From: Tolypocladium sp. Sup5 PDA-1
Lineage: Eukaryota > Ascomycota > Sordariomycetes > Hypocreales > Ophiocordycipitaceae
Length of the DNA: 64,000 bases
Reading direction: 5' to 3'
Assembly (NCBI GenBank): GCA_000750105.3
Contig: JPHH03000073.1
Location: 1-64,000, forward strand
The notes beneath the pieces are model-generated. The model searched no databases, was not told the DNA's origin, and saw only the letters and a program-made list of their open reading frames with translations. A program made the translations under genes and the position numbers. Of the stretch, positions 48,001-56,196 are shown piece after piece (positions within the stretch are counted from its first letter, which is position 1; every line of letters starts with the position of its first letter).

Positions 48001-51000
48001 GCCCGACTCACTTATTCAGAGCTGGATCGTTGTGCGAATGTTTTATCTAGCCGAATTTGTGCTCTAAATCTCGCGTCTCCTGCGGCTCCCTTCATCGGGG
48101 TCTACTTCCAGAGGTCAGCCGCGGCTGTCGTATCCATGCTGGCCGTGTTAAAGTCTGGCTTTGCTTTCATGCCTTTGAACCCGTCTCAGCCTCAAATTCG
48201 GACTCAGAGTTTGGTTGCACAAGCCAGCGCAAAGCTAGTCCTCACAACTCCCGACTACTGCAACTCGCTAAATGGCCTGAACGCCGAGTGCCAGGTCCTC
48301 CCGGTATCGGTCCCTGAACTCATGCATGAGAAACAGCCGCAACGGCAGGGTTCTGTCGAAGAGTGTAACAGTGCCGTCAGCGCAGATCAGCCTGCGTATT
48401 TGCTCTACACTTCGGGTACCACAGGTAAACCTAAGGGTGTCGTCATCGAGCACGGGGCTTGGTCATGCGCCATCGAGGCACAGTCTGAGTTCTTCGGGTT
48501 TGGCCGCAGGACTCGCATGCTCCAATTCAGTAGCTACACATTCGATGTGAGCCTTTTCGAGACTTTCTTGGTCTTTGCCGCAGGGGGGTCTGTTTTCGTT
48601 CCATCGGAGCATGACAGGATGAACAACCTCAGTACCTACATCCGCTCGCATGACGTAAACTCGGTCATCCTGACACCAACGGTGGCAAGTCTACTTCTCC
48701 CTGATGAGCTGGCCGGTGTAGACGTCGCCATATTTGCTGGAGAAGCCGTGGCACCGTCAGATATCGACGCCTGGACCCGACCCGGGCGGCGTATTGTCAA
48801 TGCCTATGGACCAACAGAAGCCTGCATCATCGCGTCCGCCCGGGAATTCTCATCAATGTCTTGGCCTGCAACGAAGAGCAACAATATTGGGTACGCTCTC
48901 GGCCTTGCTTCCTGGGTCGTGAGCCCAACCCTAGGAACATTGTCTCCGATTGGTGCGGTGGGCGAGCTCTGCATAGAAGGCCCGGCACTAGCACAGGGCT
49001 ACCTTGGCGACCCGGAGAGAACTAGAGATTCTTTCCCCGATCATCTCCTCGACGGTTTACCGGGGGATATTCAAGGTACAAAGGTTTACCGCACTGGCGA
49101 TATGGTTCGATACGACTTGGATGGTTCGCTGGCTTTCATGGGCAGACGGGATGGGCAAGTCAAGCTCAGGGGTCAACGCATTGAAGTTGGAGAAATCGAG
49201 CACCACATCTTCAAATTCATGTCAGGCAATGCTGAGTTCCGACAAGTCACTGTCCAACTGTGCAAGCCTAGTTCTGAAGATGTTGCTACCCACAATCGTG
49301 AGCCGTTTCTCGCCGCGCTTCTTGTCATGGATCTTCCGCTCTCCGAGAACATTGCTGGCATTCCTTGCTCCTCAATGCGGACAGGTGGAGATGGAAATCT
49401 GGCAAGCACAGCGACGGGGCTCAAACGGAGGCTTCGAAATGTACTTCCCGACTACATGGTCCCGTCAATGTTTGTAGCATTGGGACGGCTTCCTATTACG
49501 CCTTCCGGGAAGCTCGACGATGAAACTGTTCATACTTGCCTTTGCAAATTGTCAAGCCAGACCGGTATTGAGGAGCATCAGCCTGAAAAATCTTTGACCA
49601 CAGAGGAAAAGCTTCTCTGTGAATGGTGGGCTGACCTACTTGGGCTGGACTGGAGATTTATTCGGTGCGACGACGATTTCTTTGCCCTTGGTGGTAACTC
49701 CATCTCGGCCATGAGGCTGGTTGGGCTCGCACGCTCTTCCCAGTATAGACTGAAGTATGAGGATATTTTTTCTTTCCCTGCCCTCTCCGACATGGCGCAT
49801 CGCTTCTTGACCGCCGCGGACGGCCACGAAGAGCTCAGAACCCTCAAGTCGGACGAGCCCTTTGATCTTCTGCCCCCTGACGACGTTGAATCCACTCTCG
49901 AGAATGTTTTGCCGCCATATGGCATCAGCAGAGAGCATGTTGTGGATATTTTCCCCTGCACGCCACTACAGGAGGCATTAATGGCGGCAACAGCCCGGCA
50001 CCGCGGTGCGTATGTCCTGGTGGAGACCATGGATGTGCCCGCCTCGCTGCTTACGCTCCTGAAGAAGGCGTGGGCGGCCATTTTCCATGTATTCGATATT
50101 CTGCGGACTCGCATTGTCCTTACCCATAGGCAAGACGCCTTACAAGTGGTACTCAAAGATCTTCCCCATGAATGGAAAGAGGTGCGGGACGTTGACGAGT
50201 TTATAAACCTGGCTTATGACTCCATGCGGTATGGGAACCCATTGTTTAATTTGGCCGTACTTACCGAACCACCTGCTGTTTCTACGGATTTCAAAGAAGA
50301 AGGCATGGTTCGTGTTGCATTCAGCGCTCACCACGCCATATACGACGGCCCGTCCATGGCAATGATTTGGCAAAGACTCTACCAAGAACTGTCCCCCGCG
50401 AAGGGTACCAACCACAGCAAAGACGCAATGGTGATATCGTTCAAGGCATTCATCAAGTATCTATCCTGCCAGGACGAGGATGAGGCGACAGCATTCTGGC
50501 GAGAAAAGCTCTCTGGGCTGTCTGCCTCGCCAATGCCCCCCCGTCCTCGGACACTCGATTCTGGCCATCAGCCCGTGTCGACAATGTCACTTAAGCACAC
50601 GATATCACTCACACCTCTGCAAACTCAGCGAAGGCTTGGTGCAACTACGGCTACTGTGGCCCATGCTGCTTGGGCCCTGACCATTTCCCATTACACTGCG
50701 AACCGCGACACCGTGTTTGGGGCAACATTTTCGGGTCGCGAATCTGCTGCAGCGAGCATTTCCCATGCCGAGTCGATAGCTGGACCAACCATTGTCACAA
50801 TGCCGCTCCGAACTGTGGTCGATTATGATTCGACAGTATCAGGCTACTTGACGGCTATGCAGCATGATATCCTCCAGGCATCTCGCTTCGCGCATATTGG
50901 ACTCGGGCGGATCTCTCGCATCAGTCAGGACTGTCGACAGGCGTGCCAATTCGACAGCCTCTTCGTTGTACAGCCTCCATTGGACGACGATCTGTACAAC

Positions 51001-54000
51001 AATGAGTCTGTTGGTATTGTGCGGAATACAATGCATTCAACCTGCTTCTTTACCAACTCACTGGTCGTCGACGTGCAGCCATCCAAGGACGGGAAGACGA
51101 TGGCAATCACACTGGGGTACGATCCGATCATCTTACAAGACAGGCTACCGCAACTTGTACTGGACACATTCACGACCGTTCTCCATAATCTCCTCCTCGC
51201 AGCTCCCGGATCACTTTTGAGCCAGGTCTCTGCAGTTTCCGCAGACCACCTGTCCCAAATCATCAACATAATACCGCAGCCAAGCACCCAAAATAAGGTT
51301 GCGGACAGCTGTCTCCATGCTCTGGTGCGCAAGCAAGTCGAAACATGGCCCTTCTCTCCTGCCATCGAGGCATGGGATGGCTCCATGACCTATGCACAGC
51401 TGGATGACCTCTCATCATCACTTGGGGCGGAGCTTTCGCGAATAGGAGTCGGACCCGACAAGGCCGTGTGCATGCTTTTGGAAAAGTCCAAATGGGCCAT
51501 CGTTGCCATGCTCGGCATCACCAAGGCGGGTGGCTGTTTCGTACCACTAGACCCGAGCCATCCGCCTCAGAGACTGGAATACATTGTTCAGACGGTAAAG
51601 GCATATGTTGTGCTGACGTCCCCTCTTCATTCTGGAGTGTGTGAATCTCTACCCTGCAAATCAATCGTCATATCCGACAAGTCACTGCCATTACCGACCT
51701 TTGCGTTTCTAAAGCCGCTTCCCGTGCTACCCAATCCCGTCAAGCCTCACAACGCAGCATATATCCTGTTCACCTCCGGCAGTACTGGCGTTCCAAAAGG
51801 AGTTGTTGTCGAGCATCGGGCGCTCTGCTCGTCGCTTGTCGCCCTCGGGAAGCTCATGGAGACTGGACCCCAGTCCAGAGTCCTGCAATTCAATGCGTAC
51901 TGGTTCGATGTGATGCTCCTGGACGTTTTTGCTCCCCTCACCCACGGCGGGTGCGTCTGCATCCCGTCTGAAGAGCAAAGAATCAACAACCTCTCCGGCT
52001 GCATTAACGATTTTCAAGCAAACACCATTACGCTGTCGACTTCTGTCTCGAGACTTATTGAGCCTGGGAGCGTTCCGACACTGGAGACAATGTGTCTTGG
52101 CGGTGAGGCGGTGCTCCCAAATGATATGGAACGATGGGCGTCCAAGATTAAGCTGGTCGCCGGCTACGGCCCTACCGAGACCTGCATCATTGCCGTCGGT
52201 GGAAATTTGACACCTTCCACGCCCTCCAACTCTATTGGAAGCCCCATCGAGTGTCGAGCCTGGGTTGTAAATCCCATCAAGGAGACGGAACTGGCCCCAT
52301 TCGGCGCCGTTGGCGAGCTTTACATTGAGGGTGTAAATCTGGCTCGCGGCTACCTCGGCGACGAGGACAAGACGGCCGAGACGTTCATCATCGATCCGCC
52401 ATGGATGGCTAGCGACGAAGAGCAACACACAAGCAACCTGTCACGCCGGACATATAAGACAGGCGATCTGGTCTTCTTCAGTGCCGATGGCTCCATCAAC
52501 TACGTCGGCCGGAAGGACTTCTCTCAGGTTAAGATCCGCGGCCAGCGAGTGGAACTGGCCGAGATAGAGGACACAATCAGGCGACACATCTCGGCTTCAC
52601 TCACAGTCGCGGTAGATGTCTTCTCGACAGAAGACAAAGTTGAGAGACAGATACTAGGCGCCGTGTTTGGGGTGGGCGACGTCGCTTCTCGCGGTTCTGA
52701 CACCCCCGAGGCTGTCCACTACATGGAGGAGCTCGCATGTCGTCTTCTGCCCACAATCAAGGGAATACTTCCGGCCCACATGGTTCCAGAAGCATACATA
52801 CCTCTTGTTGATCTACCAGTATTGACTACCGGGAAGCTAGATCGGAAGGGTTTACGGCAAATTGCAGCGCCTCTGGCTGTCTCACTGTGTCGGGGCGCAA
52901 AGAGTGAAGACCTACAGTCGCCTAGAACAAGCGGCGAGAAACTGATGCGGAGTCTCTGGGCCAAGGTACTCGGCATTGAAGACGAGGCAGCAGTAAGCAT
53001 ATGGGACGACTTCTTCCGCTTAGGCGGCGATTCCATAACGGCCATAAGACTGGTCTCCCTCCTCAGACACCATGGATCGTCTCTTACTGTGGCTGAAGTA
53101 TTCCAGAACCCAACGGTCGCCGCCATGTCCAGCATGGCAAAGCAGTTGGGGCACTCGGAGAAGGGAGTTGAGACAGCCATTGGCGCAGAGGACGAGGTTT
53201 TGCCGGCGCCTCCTGATGTGCTCTTGCCTACCACGGAGAAAGGGGAGGTGTATCCATGCACACGCATCCAAGAAATGTTTCTTGCTGGCGCCTCTACCTA
53301 CGCAGGGGCACATGTACTGCAGTTCATCTACTCACTGGCGGACACGGTCGATCTGGTCCGGCTTCGGGCTGCTATTGATCGATGTGTCGACTGGTTCCCA
53401 ACACTCAGGACTCGCATTATCCCGGATTCGGCCTCTGGGAAGCTACTACAAGCCGTCTCACCTAGGGGAACCAAGATGCCGTGGAGCTATTTCCTCACCG
53501 ATTATGTTGAGACTGTGGTCGCACAGGACAAGCGGTGCCAGCCTGGCTTGGGAGACCCCTTATTCAGGATATCCGTAGCTCAAGGGACGTCAACAACTCG
53601 CCTCATTTGGACTATCAGCCACGCCGCCTACGACGGCTGGAGTTTTGACATGCTCATGGATTGTTTGGAGAAAGCATACATCGACCCCGGTTTCGAACCA
53701 TCTCATCCTCTGCCTTTCCGGAGCTTTGTCAAACATGTCTCCTCCACGGCGGCGGAGACTTGCGCCTTCTGGAAGTCATATCTTTCAGGATGCAAGCCCG
53801 CAAATCTTCTCTTCAATTATGCGTCAATTAAAGAACCCCTCCAAGATCGACTCGCAGTTCACCGCGTCACCCTTCCTCGAGGAGAATACAACAACGCGAC
53901 ACCAGCATCTGTCATCATCGCCGCATGGGTCCTCCTCCTCTCACGCAAGTCTGGAAGCAACGACATCACTATAGCCTACCTGGTGACTGGACGAGCGCTC

Positions 54001-54525
54001 TCGCTCGCCGGAATAGAAACATGCCCGGGCCCAACGATTTCGAAGCTCCCGCTACGTATCCAACTTCCCGATAGCGCTCACAAGCCCGACCTTGCCCATG
54101 TCGCAGTGCTTGTCAAGTCTGAACTCGTTCGCGTGATGCCACATGAGCACGCCGGTCTCGAAGCGATCCGAAATTTTGTACCAGGAGCAGGGGGCACCAA
54201 CGCGCATGAGCACACGATACGGGATGAAGAAATACGACCCCAACATGCAGGAAGACTTCTAGGCCGCCTCCCACTCGACCTGGCTATCCACCCCGCCGGT
54301 CACTTGGACTTTGCAGGTGGCAAGGGTATCGGAATACAGCGCGATGGGGTGCAGTTCGTGGAGCCTCCCCCTGGTGCATTCTCTGTTGAGTGCTCTATAC
54401 TGCCTGCGGACGGTACTACCGGCACTCGTGTCGAGCTTACTGTCATCTGGGATAGTAGAGCGGCAACGGAGGAAGAGGTCAATATGCTTGTTGAACAACT
54501 TCGCGATATCTTATGTGGAAATTAA
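39064..54525 (+). CDS. Four-module nonribosomal peptide synthetase, cyclic-tetrapeptide type (Hts1/Aps1-like)
   Basis: A single uninterrupted 15.46-kb reading frame encodes 5,153 residues. Domain order with rough residues: truncated condensation-like N terminus (1-215); A1 (222-742); T1 (Ser803); epimerase (855-1295, HHTVVD at 986); C1 (1332-1780); A2 (1812-2345); T2 (Ser2415); C2 (2512-2940, HHTIYDG at 2640); A3 (2955-3485); T3 (Ser3546); C3 (3618-4048, HHAIYDG at 3756); A4 (4078-4595); T4 (Ser4657); terminal C (4725-5153, SHAAYDGWS at 4852). The final SHxxYDG motif fits fungal terminal condensation domains that cyclise and release the peptide. Four modules with one epimerase in module 1 reproduce the layout of HC-toxin-type synthetases. 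Predicted product: a cyclic tetrapeptide with a D residue (Pro/pipecolate-like by analogy) first and the fatty-acid-derived amino acid as one residue. The ATG at 39064 is the first in frame. Confidence 0.95.
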   Translation: MAHANLAAVDDAVIVCDLPAFPGGHGRTTDTEVRRYNCETHPPLLPDSVIHAAWSTTLQLYTGLEHVCFMSIDSEEQSISAVACQIKEDDSCDTVISKLKHNLHNPEGKPKPHRGNTATIFARHPSKSTVNGDSVGLPPEVLHQGIRVALQVTESGCSLIFRRSFMSEAEAKSITATFSHVLARFTDPSRVGEIIRDITISQADLQRVTKWNSIDLVSKREFLVHEKFAHMARIQPDAEAIHAWDGNMTYGELEEASTAVGKRLRRRGVGPGSWVLFCFDKSRWAVISMLGILKAGGACVPLDPRYPKDRVRLMIHTTEAKHAVVGGRDTAALINRSDPQIDIVDITSIDENDTTNAHYGEDRSCPDVTIDSPAFGLFTSGSTGVPKGIIVPHAHICSSTWGYATHIGADTRTRILQFSSHTFDICIADVFTALLFGGSLCIPSESDRVDGLQEYILRARPNWAALTPTVARVIEPEVVKESVAKLLLTGEPVQEPDVEGWIDAGVEVYSVYGPAENNLITTAGRTAKGRASNIGYGVNTRTWVADVERGRLVPVGAIGELVVEGPLVAPGYLNDPERTRKSFLNDLDWIPGVDPNTSATRRFYRTGDLVRYCDDGSLVFVSRADTQVKLGGQRVELTDIESHLHKLPNMRNAAVLVPRAGPLRGRLTALLQVDELQAKAGRLRPAAPVLGRCETSVASEAAEGLRDGVPSYMVPSAWMTINHLPSTASGKLDRKLLMVKLESLTQQEHAGLLSDEADASCISEAIDMDADQQILRSVCSQVLNLPIENIPMRKSFVGLGGDSITAMQVSSTLRRVGNKAIRGKDLLSCPSLVDAAARITPLSTSSPLPVMEPGRRYRLTPIQRLFFDTAPTSATWNHYHQSVFLRLAEYREPHHVQQAILGVMARHPMLRARFECANGEWLQYIIPKSETVLDFEFYPGVTSPEGREATMLWARQTLSITEGPLLRAQLFSGGESDTMLLFIVAHHTVVDLVSWRTILEELEVSLTSALDKTEQERYQLFTSYEESVPFLAWAEAQLRAAQDIEPNRTIPLDPSIPAQDFAYWGIDPEDNVYGDVREERTHLGAGVTNSVLYDCHRALRTEPVDILLAAILLSFKRAFPDRQAPSIFNEGHGREPWEESLDVSRTVGWFTTMFPVHVNEVNAGDVIDVVRRVKDYRKSTQNNGFGYFSSRHLTEAGRTAFKDHIPAEIMFNYEGRYQALETEHSLLKPESWHAGEAPADKDPKLKRFSLVEIAAAILPGGQLHFTLSWNSRARHQDRISLWLTSLLPAAVGEIVANLMLATPQFTLGDLGQLGLGSYSEVEALTSSVLSIPGVETVEDIEDILPGSPMQDALAISQSRDDDGAYEIELTWQVSSNVKTSLENKVDVKHLIAAWDDTVVRHAALRTVILEATGPGASLLHQVILKEHQPLYVVAHATDINHGLEILGSYPSYKENGLLLDKKPPHRLLVCTTVEGKTLVRLQINHIVFDGSSTTPLLRDFSKAYGARSGKARLGNTSPGSSFAEFIRYIRHQPRRDESIAYWENYLADAEPCLFPPLIDAKVTPEQAAGLRGQRGAVPVSVDVDSAHFRHTLAKLEVTMPSFFHMVWALVLRMYTGSTQSVFGYLASGRDAPVDNIEHAVGPFIAMLVGSVDFTCHKDRSAVQAMKQIQVASTESMQHQASSLAEIQSALNGPGHTRLFNSGVSVLSKLTKSMQTEQKWALVFDEVSTHDPTEFDVSLIVETGEENGKMSLHLAYRPVAISNEHATNIAATVSHVVSELIHDPYRTPSELCDISKLDLNKICKWNESLPKPVEECMHDVFYKRVVAHPDREAIYSWDGSLTYKGLDDVARRLAMHLVSLGVGPEQRVLVCHEKSMWTVVVILAILKAGGCFILLDPSQPAARLWRIIDEADAHLLLYSPFCNKTRRLTTTAVEKALELSMLEIDPAFVYSLPLEEDARPNTPVCAAVGPENAMYIVFTSGTTGTPKGAIATHQAIATGLYEHAEACGMIELGPKLRSLQFASYSFDASIGDIFTTMQAGGCLCIPSEQDRNPADLTAFMARSRANWAGLTPSFVSLLDPAAVPTLAALCVAGEPLSTALVEAWGSRLKLVNMYGPSECTIACVANTQVNMETSASNIGRAYRAATWIVDQDDHNRLRPVGAIGELLIEGPILCRGYLKQQELTDRVFIKGPPWLLNSRRDSRLYKTGDLVRYNADGTISFVGRKDSQIKINGQRVEIGEIEHALRSSLQPSDGPIVVEQLKRRHLHEDDLLAAFVCVRSIDALDHQDNGNRELISKSDQSLAKFQTLVAKILNVQSAASSLPHYMMPQAYVPLERLPLTPAGKVDRRTLQNVCAELSRTELLSLGSPPSLVATVAQDSTGISENYESVLAKLWENVLRVQGIGKHSNFFRLGGNSMTAISLRAEARKSGLTLSVANIFAHPTLSEMEKLLSVSPSSSAASSSTRTRTPVASPPSTFADETLAVEPFSLLPGKGLPSSEELEEITMSGRIAADEIEDIFPCTPMQEALMVLSSHRDRQGAYALYAPFRLPAYLDKNRFQLAWEKTTLAHDILRSRVVSRPQGGLLVVTKGAVPVQRVAASSLSAYLEEQRLDTFQYGSPLLRLAIVLDRQEGSHYFVICAHHTIYDGWSMGLIWETALELYHGGTISRPGLSFQAFVKNLSLIQKSESERFWRKALAHNDQAGFQFPMVPAGHDPIARSSKTFHSSFRTETILETATTAANLIHAAWAVTLSQYSASRTVSFGVILSGRDFPMDGVERVVGPTIVAIPRKLDVPPEQRVSDFLCHVQDVAVAALPHHHLGLHEIQALGAEAKSACKFTSLLVVNSEPGDEDLIRKAGIVAVPVNSPDFHPYPVTLEFHPSCRGLDIQVSFDPDCIDETILSYVISQFDHILHSICQSFSSSWLDLAGLMAEVAPTHLGEILTWNSHRRSFPDPATLRIVHKTVEQTALEQPNDLAIESHDARLTYSELDRCANVLSSRICALNLASPAAPFIGVYFQRSAAAVVSMLAVLKSGFAFMPLNPSQPQIRTQSLVAQASAKLVLTTPDYCNSLNGLNAECQVLPVSVPELMHEKQPQRQGSVEECNSAVSADQPAYLLYTSGTTGKPKGVVIEHGAWSCAIEAQSEFFGFGRRTRMLQFSSYTFDVSLFETFLVFAAGGSVFVPSEHDRMNNLSTYIRSHDVNSVILTPTVASLLLPDELAGVDVAIFAGEAVAPSDIDAWTRPGRRIVNAYGPTEACIIASAREFSSMSWPATKSNNIGYALGLASWVVSPTLGTLSPIGAVGELCIEGPALAQGYLGDPERTRDSFPDHLLDGLPGDIQGTKVYRTGDMVRYDLDGSLAFMGRRDGQVKLRGQRIEVGEIEHHIFKFMSGNAEFRQVTVQLCKPSSEDVATHNREPFLAALLVMDLPLSENIAGIPCSSMRTGGDGNLASTATGLKRRLRNVLPDYMVPSMFVALGRLPITPSGKLDDETVHTCLCKLSSQTGIEEHQPEKSLTTEEKLLCEWWADLLGLDWRFIRCDDDFFALGGNSISAMRLVGLARSSQYRLKYEDIFSFPALSDMAHRFLTAADGHEELRTLKSDEPFDLLPPDDVESTLENVLPPYGISREHVVDIFPCTPLQEALMAATARHRGAYVLVETMDVPASLLTLLKKAWAAIFHVFDILRTRIVLTHRQDALQVVLKDLPHEWKEVRDVDEFINLAYDSMRYGNPLFNLAVLTEPPAVSTDFKEEGMVRVAFSAHHAIYDGPSMAMIWQRLYQELSPAKGTNHSKDAMVISFKAFIKYLSCQDEDEATAFWREKLSGLSASPMPPRPRTLDSGHQPVSTMSLKHTISLTPLQTQRRLGATTATVAHAAWALTISHYTANRDTVFGATFSGRESAAASISHAESIAGPTIVTMPLRTVVDYDSTVSGYLTAMQHDILQASRFAHIGLGRISRISQDCRQACQFDSLFVVQPPLDDDLYNNESVGIVRNTMHSTCFFTNSLVVDVQPSKDGKTMAITLGYDPIILQDRLPQLVLDTFTTVLHNLLLAAPGSLLSQVSAVSADHLSQIINIIPQPSTQNKVADSCLHALVRKQVETWPFSPAIEAWDGSMTYAQLDDLSSSLGAELSRIGVGPDKAVCMLLEKSKWAIVAMLGITKAGGCFVPLDPSHPPQRLEYIVQTVKAYVVLTSPLHSGVCESLPCKSIVISDKSLPLPTFAFLKPLPVLPNPVKPHNAAYILFTSGSTGVPKGVVVEHRALCSSLVALGKLMETGPQSRVLQFNAYWFDVMLLDVFAPLTHGGCVCIPSEEQRINNLSGCINDFQANTITLSTSVSRLIEPGSVPTLETMCLGGEAVLPNDMERWASKIKLVAGYGPTETCIIAVGGNLTPSTPSNSIGSPIECRAWVVNPIKETELAPFGAVGELYIEGVNLARGYLGDEDKTAETFIIDPPWMASDEEQHTSNLSRRTYKTGDLVFFSADGSINYVGRKDFSQVKIRGQRVELAEIEDTIRRHISASLTVAVDVFSTEDKVERQILGAVFGVGDVASRGSDTPEAVHYMEELACRLLPTIKGILPAHMVPEAYIPLVDLPVLTTGKLDRKGLRQIAAPLAVSLCRGAKSEDLQSPRTSGEKLMRSLWAKVLGIEDEAAVSIWDDFFRLGGDSITAIRLVSLLRHHGSSLTVAEVFQNPTVAAMSSMAKQLGHSEKGVETAIGAEDEVLPAPPDVLLPTTEKGEVYPCTRIQEMFLAGASTYAGAHVLQFIYSLADTVDLVRLRAAIDRCVDWFPTLRTRIIPDSASGKLLQAVSPRGTKMPWSYFLTDYVETVVAQDKRCQPGLGDPLFRISVAQGTSTTRLIWTISHAAYDGWSFDMLMDCLEKAYIDPGFEPSHPLPFRSFVKHVSSTAAETCAFWKSYLSGCKPANLLFNYASIKEPLQDRLAVHRVTLPRGEYNNATPASVIIAAWVLLLSRKSGSNDITIAYLVTGRALSLAGIETCPGPTISKLPLRIQLPDSAHKPDLAHVAVLVKSELVRVMPHEHAGLEAIRNFVPGAGGTNAHEHTIRDEEIRPQHAGRLLGRLPLDLAIHPAGHLDFAGGKGIGIQRDGVQFVEPPPGAFSVECSILPADGTTGTRVELTVIWDSRAATEEEVNMLVEQLRDILCGN

Positions 54526-56196
54526 ACGGATACAATCAGGACTTCCATTGATCTTATATATTTATTCATGTACAATTCCGTGTCTACTCTCAACTTGACA
54601 AACTAACCCCTTCCTACAGCTAGCACGTAGTATTTTAGTAAGGGGGTTCATACCCAGCCAGATTAGCACGTCCTTCGCTCCACAAGGGGACTGGAGCAAA
54701 CGAGCTTTTTGAGATACGCAAACGAACATACAGACTCCGTTGTATTCGTAATTCGTATAACATGAAACAGCCACACCCTCTCTACTCCGTAGTCACGGCC
54801 GTTTGAAGTCTAGTCACCTCGCTGATCCTGGGATATCCTGATATGATATGAAAACTGTCACGAACGAAGACTTACTGTATTAATTGTCTTTTGATGCGAT
54901 TTGGCCCCAACTAGCCGTGCTTGTGAGTCCATTATCTTCCGAGCAATGCAAGGATCCTATTTACTGGTCCACTTGATCCTATGATGCTCATATTAAGAAG
55001 CTTAATATCTTTATTTATAATACTATAATAGCTTATATAAAGAAGTAATAATAGTACTACCTGCCTACCCGAGAAACTGCACGCCAATGCCGAGATCCAA
55101 TTGAGACTCTGCCAATTACTTTGTGAAGTTGTCGTTGCGAGGACTGACATCAGGGTTTATGATGGTAGTGTCGGCAGGATTGAAGGCCTTCTCGGGCGGA
55201 ACCTCCGAGTAAACAACGGAGCAAATGAGGTCGCCTCGATGGCTCAAAACCGGGTTCTTGAAGAAGAAGATGCCCGCTGCGGGGAGCACGAGATCCTGCT
55301 TGTTCTTTCGTTTGCTATGGTGTAATAGTATGTTACCTGATCTTAAGCAATAAATGACCTCGCTGAATGCACTCTACGGTCCATCCTTCATGTCGCCCAC
55401 GGCTTTTTCGCGCTCTTCGTAATATAACACTAGAGCAAAATTTAGCAACAGAGTTTTCCTTTGGCGACTTTTGCCAGATGGCAACACCCAAATGGGCTCC
55501 TTCAACACTGCAGATGTTCGATTAATATGCGCAATGGGCCGCTGGTTGCATGAAAGCAGGAAAGTGGCACACCGCATCTTCTTCGTGGTCGGTGATAAGC
55601 AGGTCTCAAGATCGCCTCGGCAGACCAAGAAGTCCGAGTGCACGACTCTCGTCACGGAATGGAGAGTCTAGAAGCCCGACTGCCGACGTCGTGAACTCGG
55701 CTTCCCGACGTCCAGGCACAAATTCACGGCTCGCTTCCGCCAGTTAGAATGCAGCCCCCTTCAGCTGCGCCCCGAGGTTAGTACAATAGGACGACGAATC
55801 CATCCGACAACATCTTTACCCCTGTTTTCGCACTCCCAAATTTCTCGCCGAGTGCCCCCGACGGACCCGAAACGCAGCTGATTCGTCGGCGCGCTATCCA
55901 CCGCGTACACCTTTACATCGTCACGGGCTTCATCAAAACCCACAACAAACCACTCGATGCTGTTGAGTATGTCGATGTCCGCGGACAAAGAGGCCTGAGC
56001 AGCGGAAAGCGGAGGTGTCGCACGGATGACATGGCAGAAGCTGATGCGCGGTTGATGGTTCCGTGGAAGGCTGACGCCTCGTGCTGGCAAATATAAAGAC
56101 TGCCTACGTCCTTTGCATTTCGTTTCTAATTGATACAGCTGCTCATTCTTTACGACAGCTTGGAAAAAGCCGTACAGTTATATCATTTGCTTCGTC
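54526..56196. other. Gene-poor interval downstream of the NRPS
   Basis: This 1.67-kb stretch has no convincing gene. It includes an AT-rich patch at about 54960-55070. A 109-codon minus-strand frame at 55761-56090 has a protein-like composition but no recognised family, and could be a small gene or a relic. The right end is the promoter of the FAD oxidase at 56197. Confidence 0.4.

Noticed and set aside
50900..50930. ATCTCTCGCA match to the ToxE tox-box consensus (ATCTCNCGNA)
   Set aside because: It lies inside NRPS coding sequence far from any start codon, so it is most likely a chance hit.
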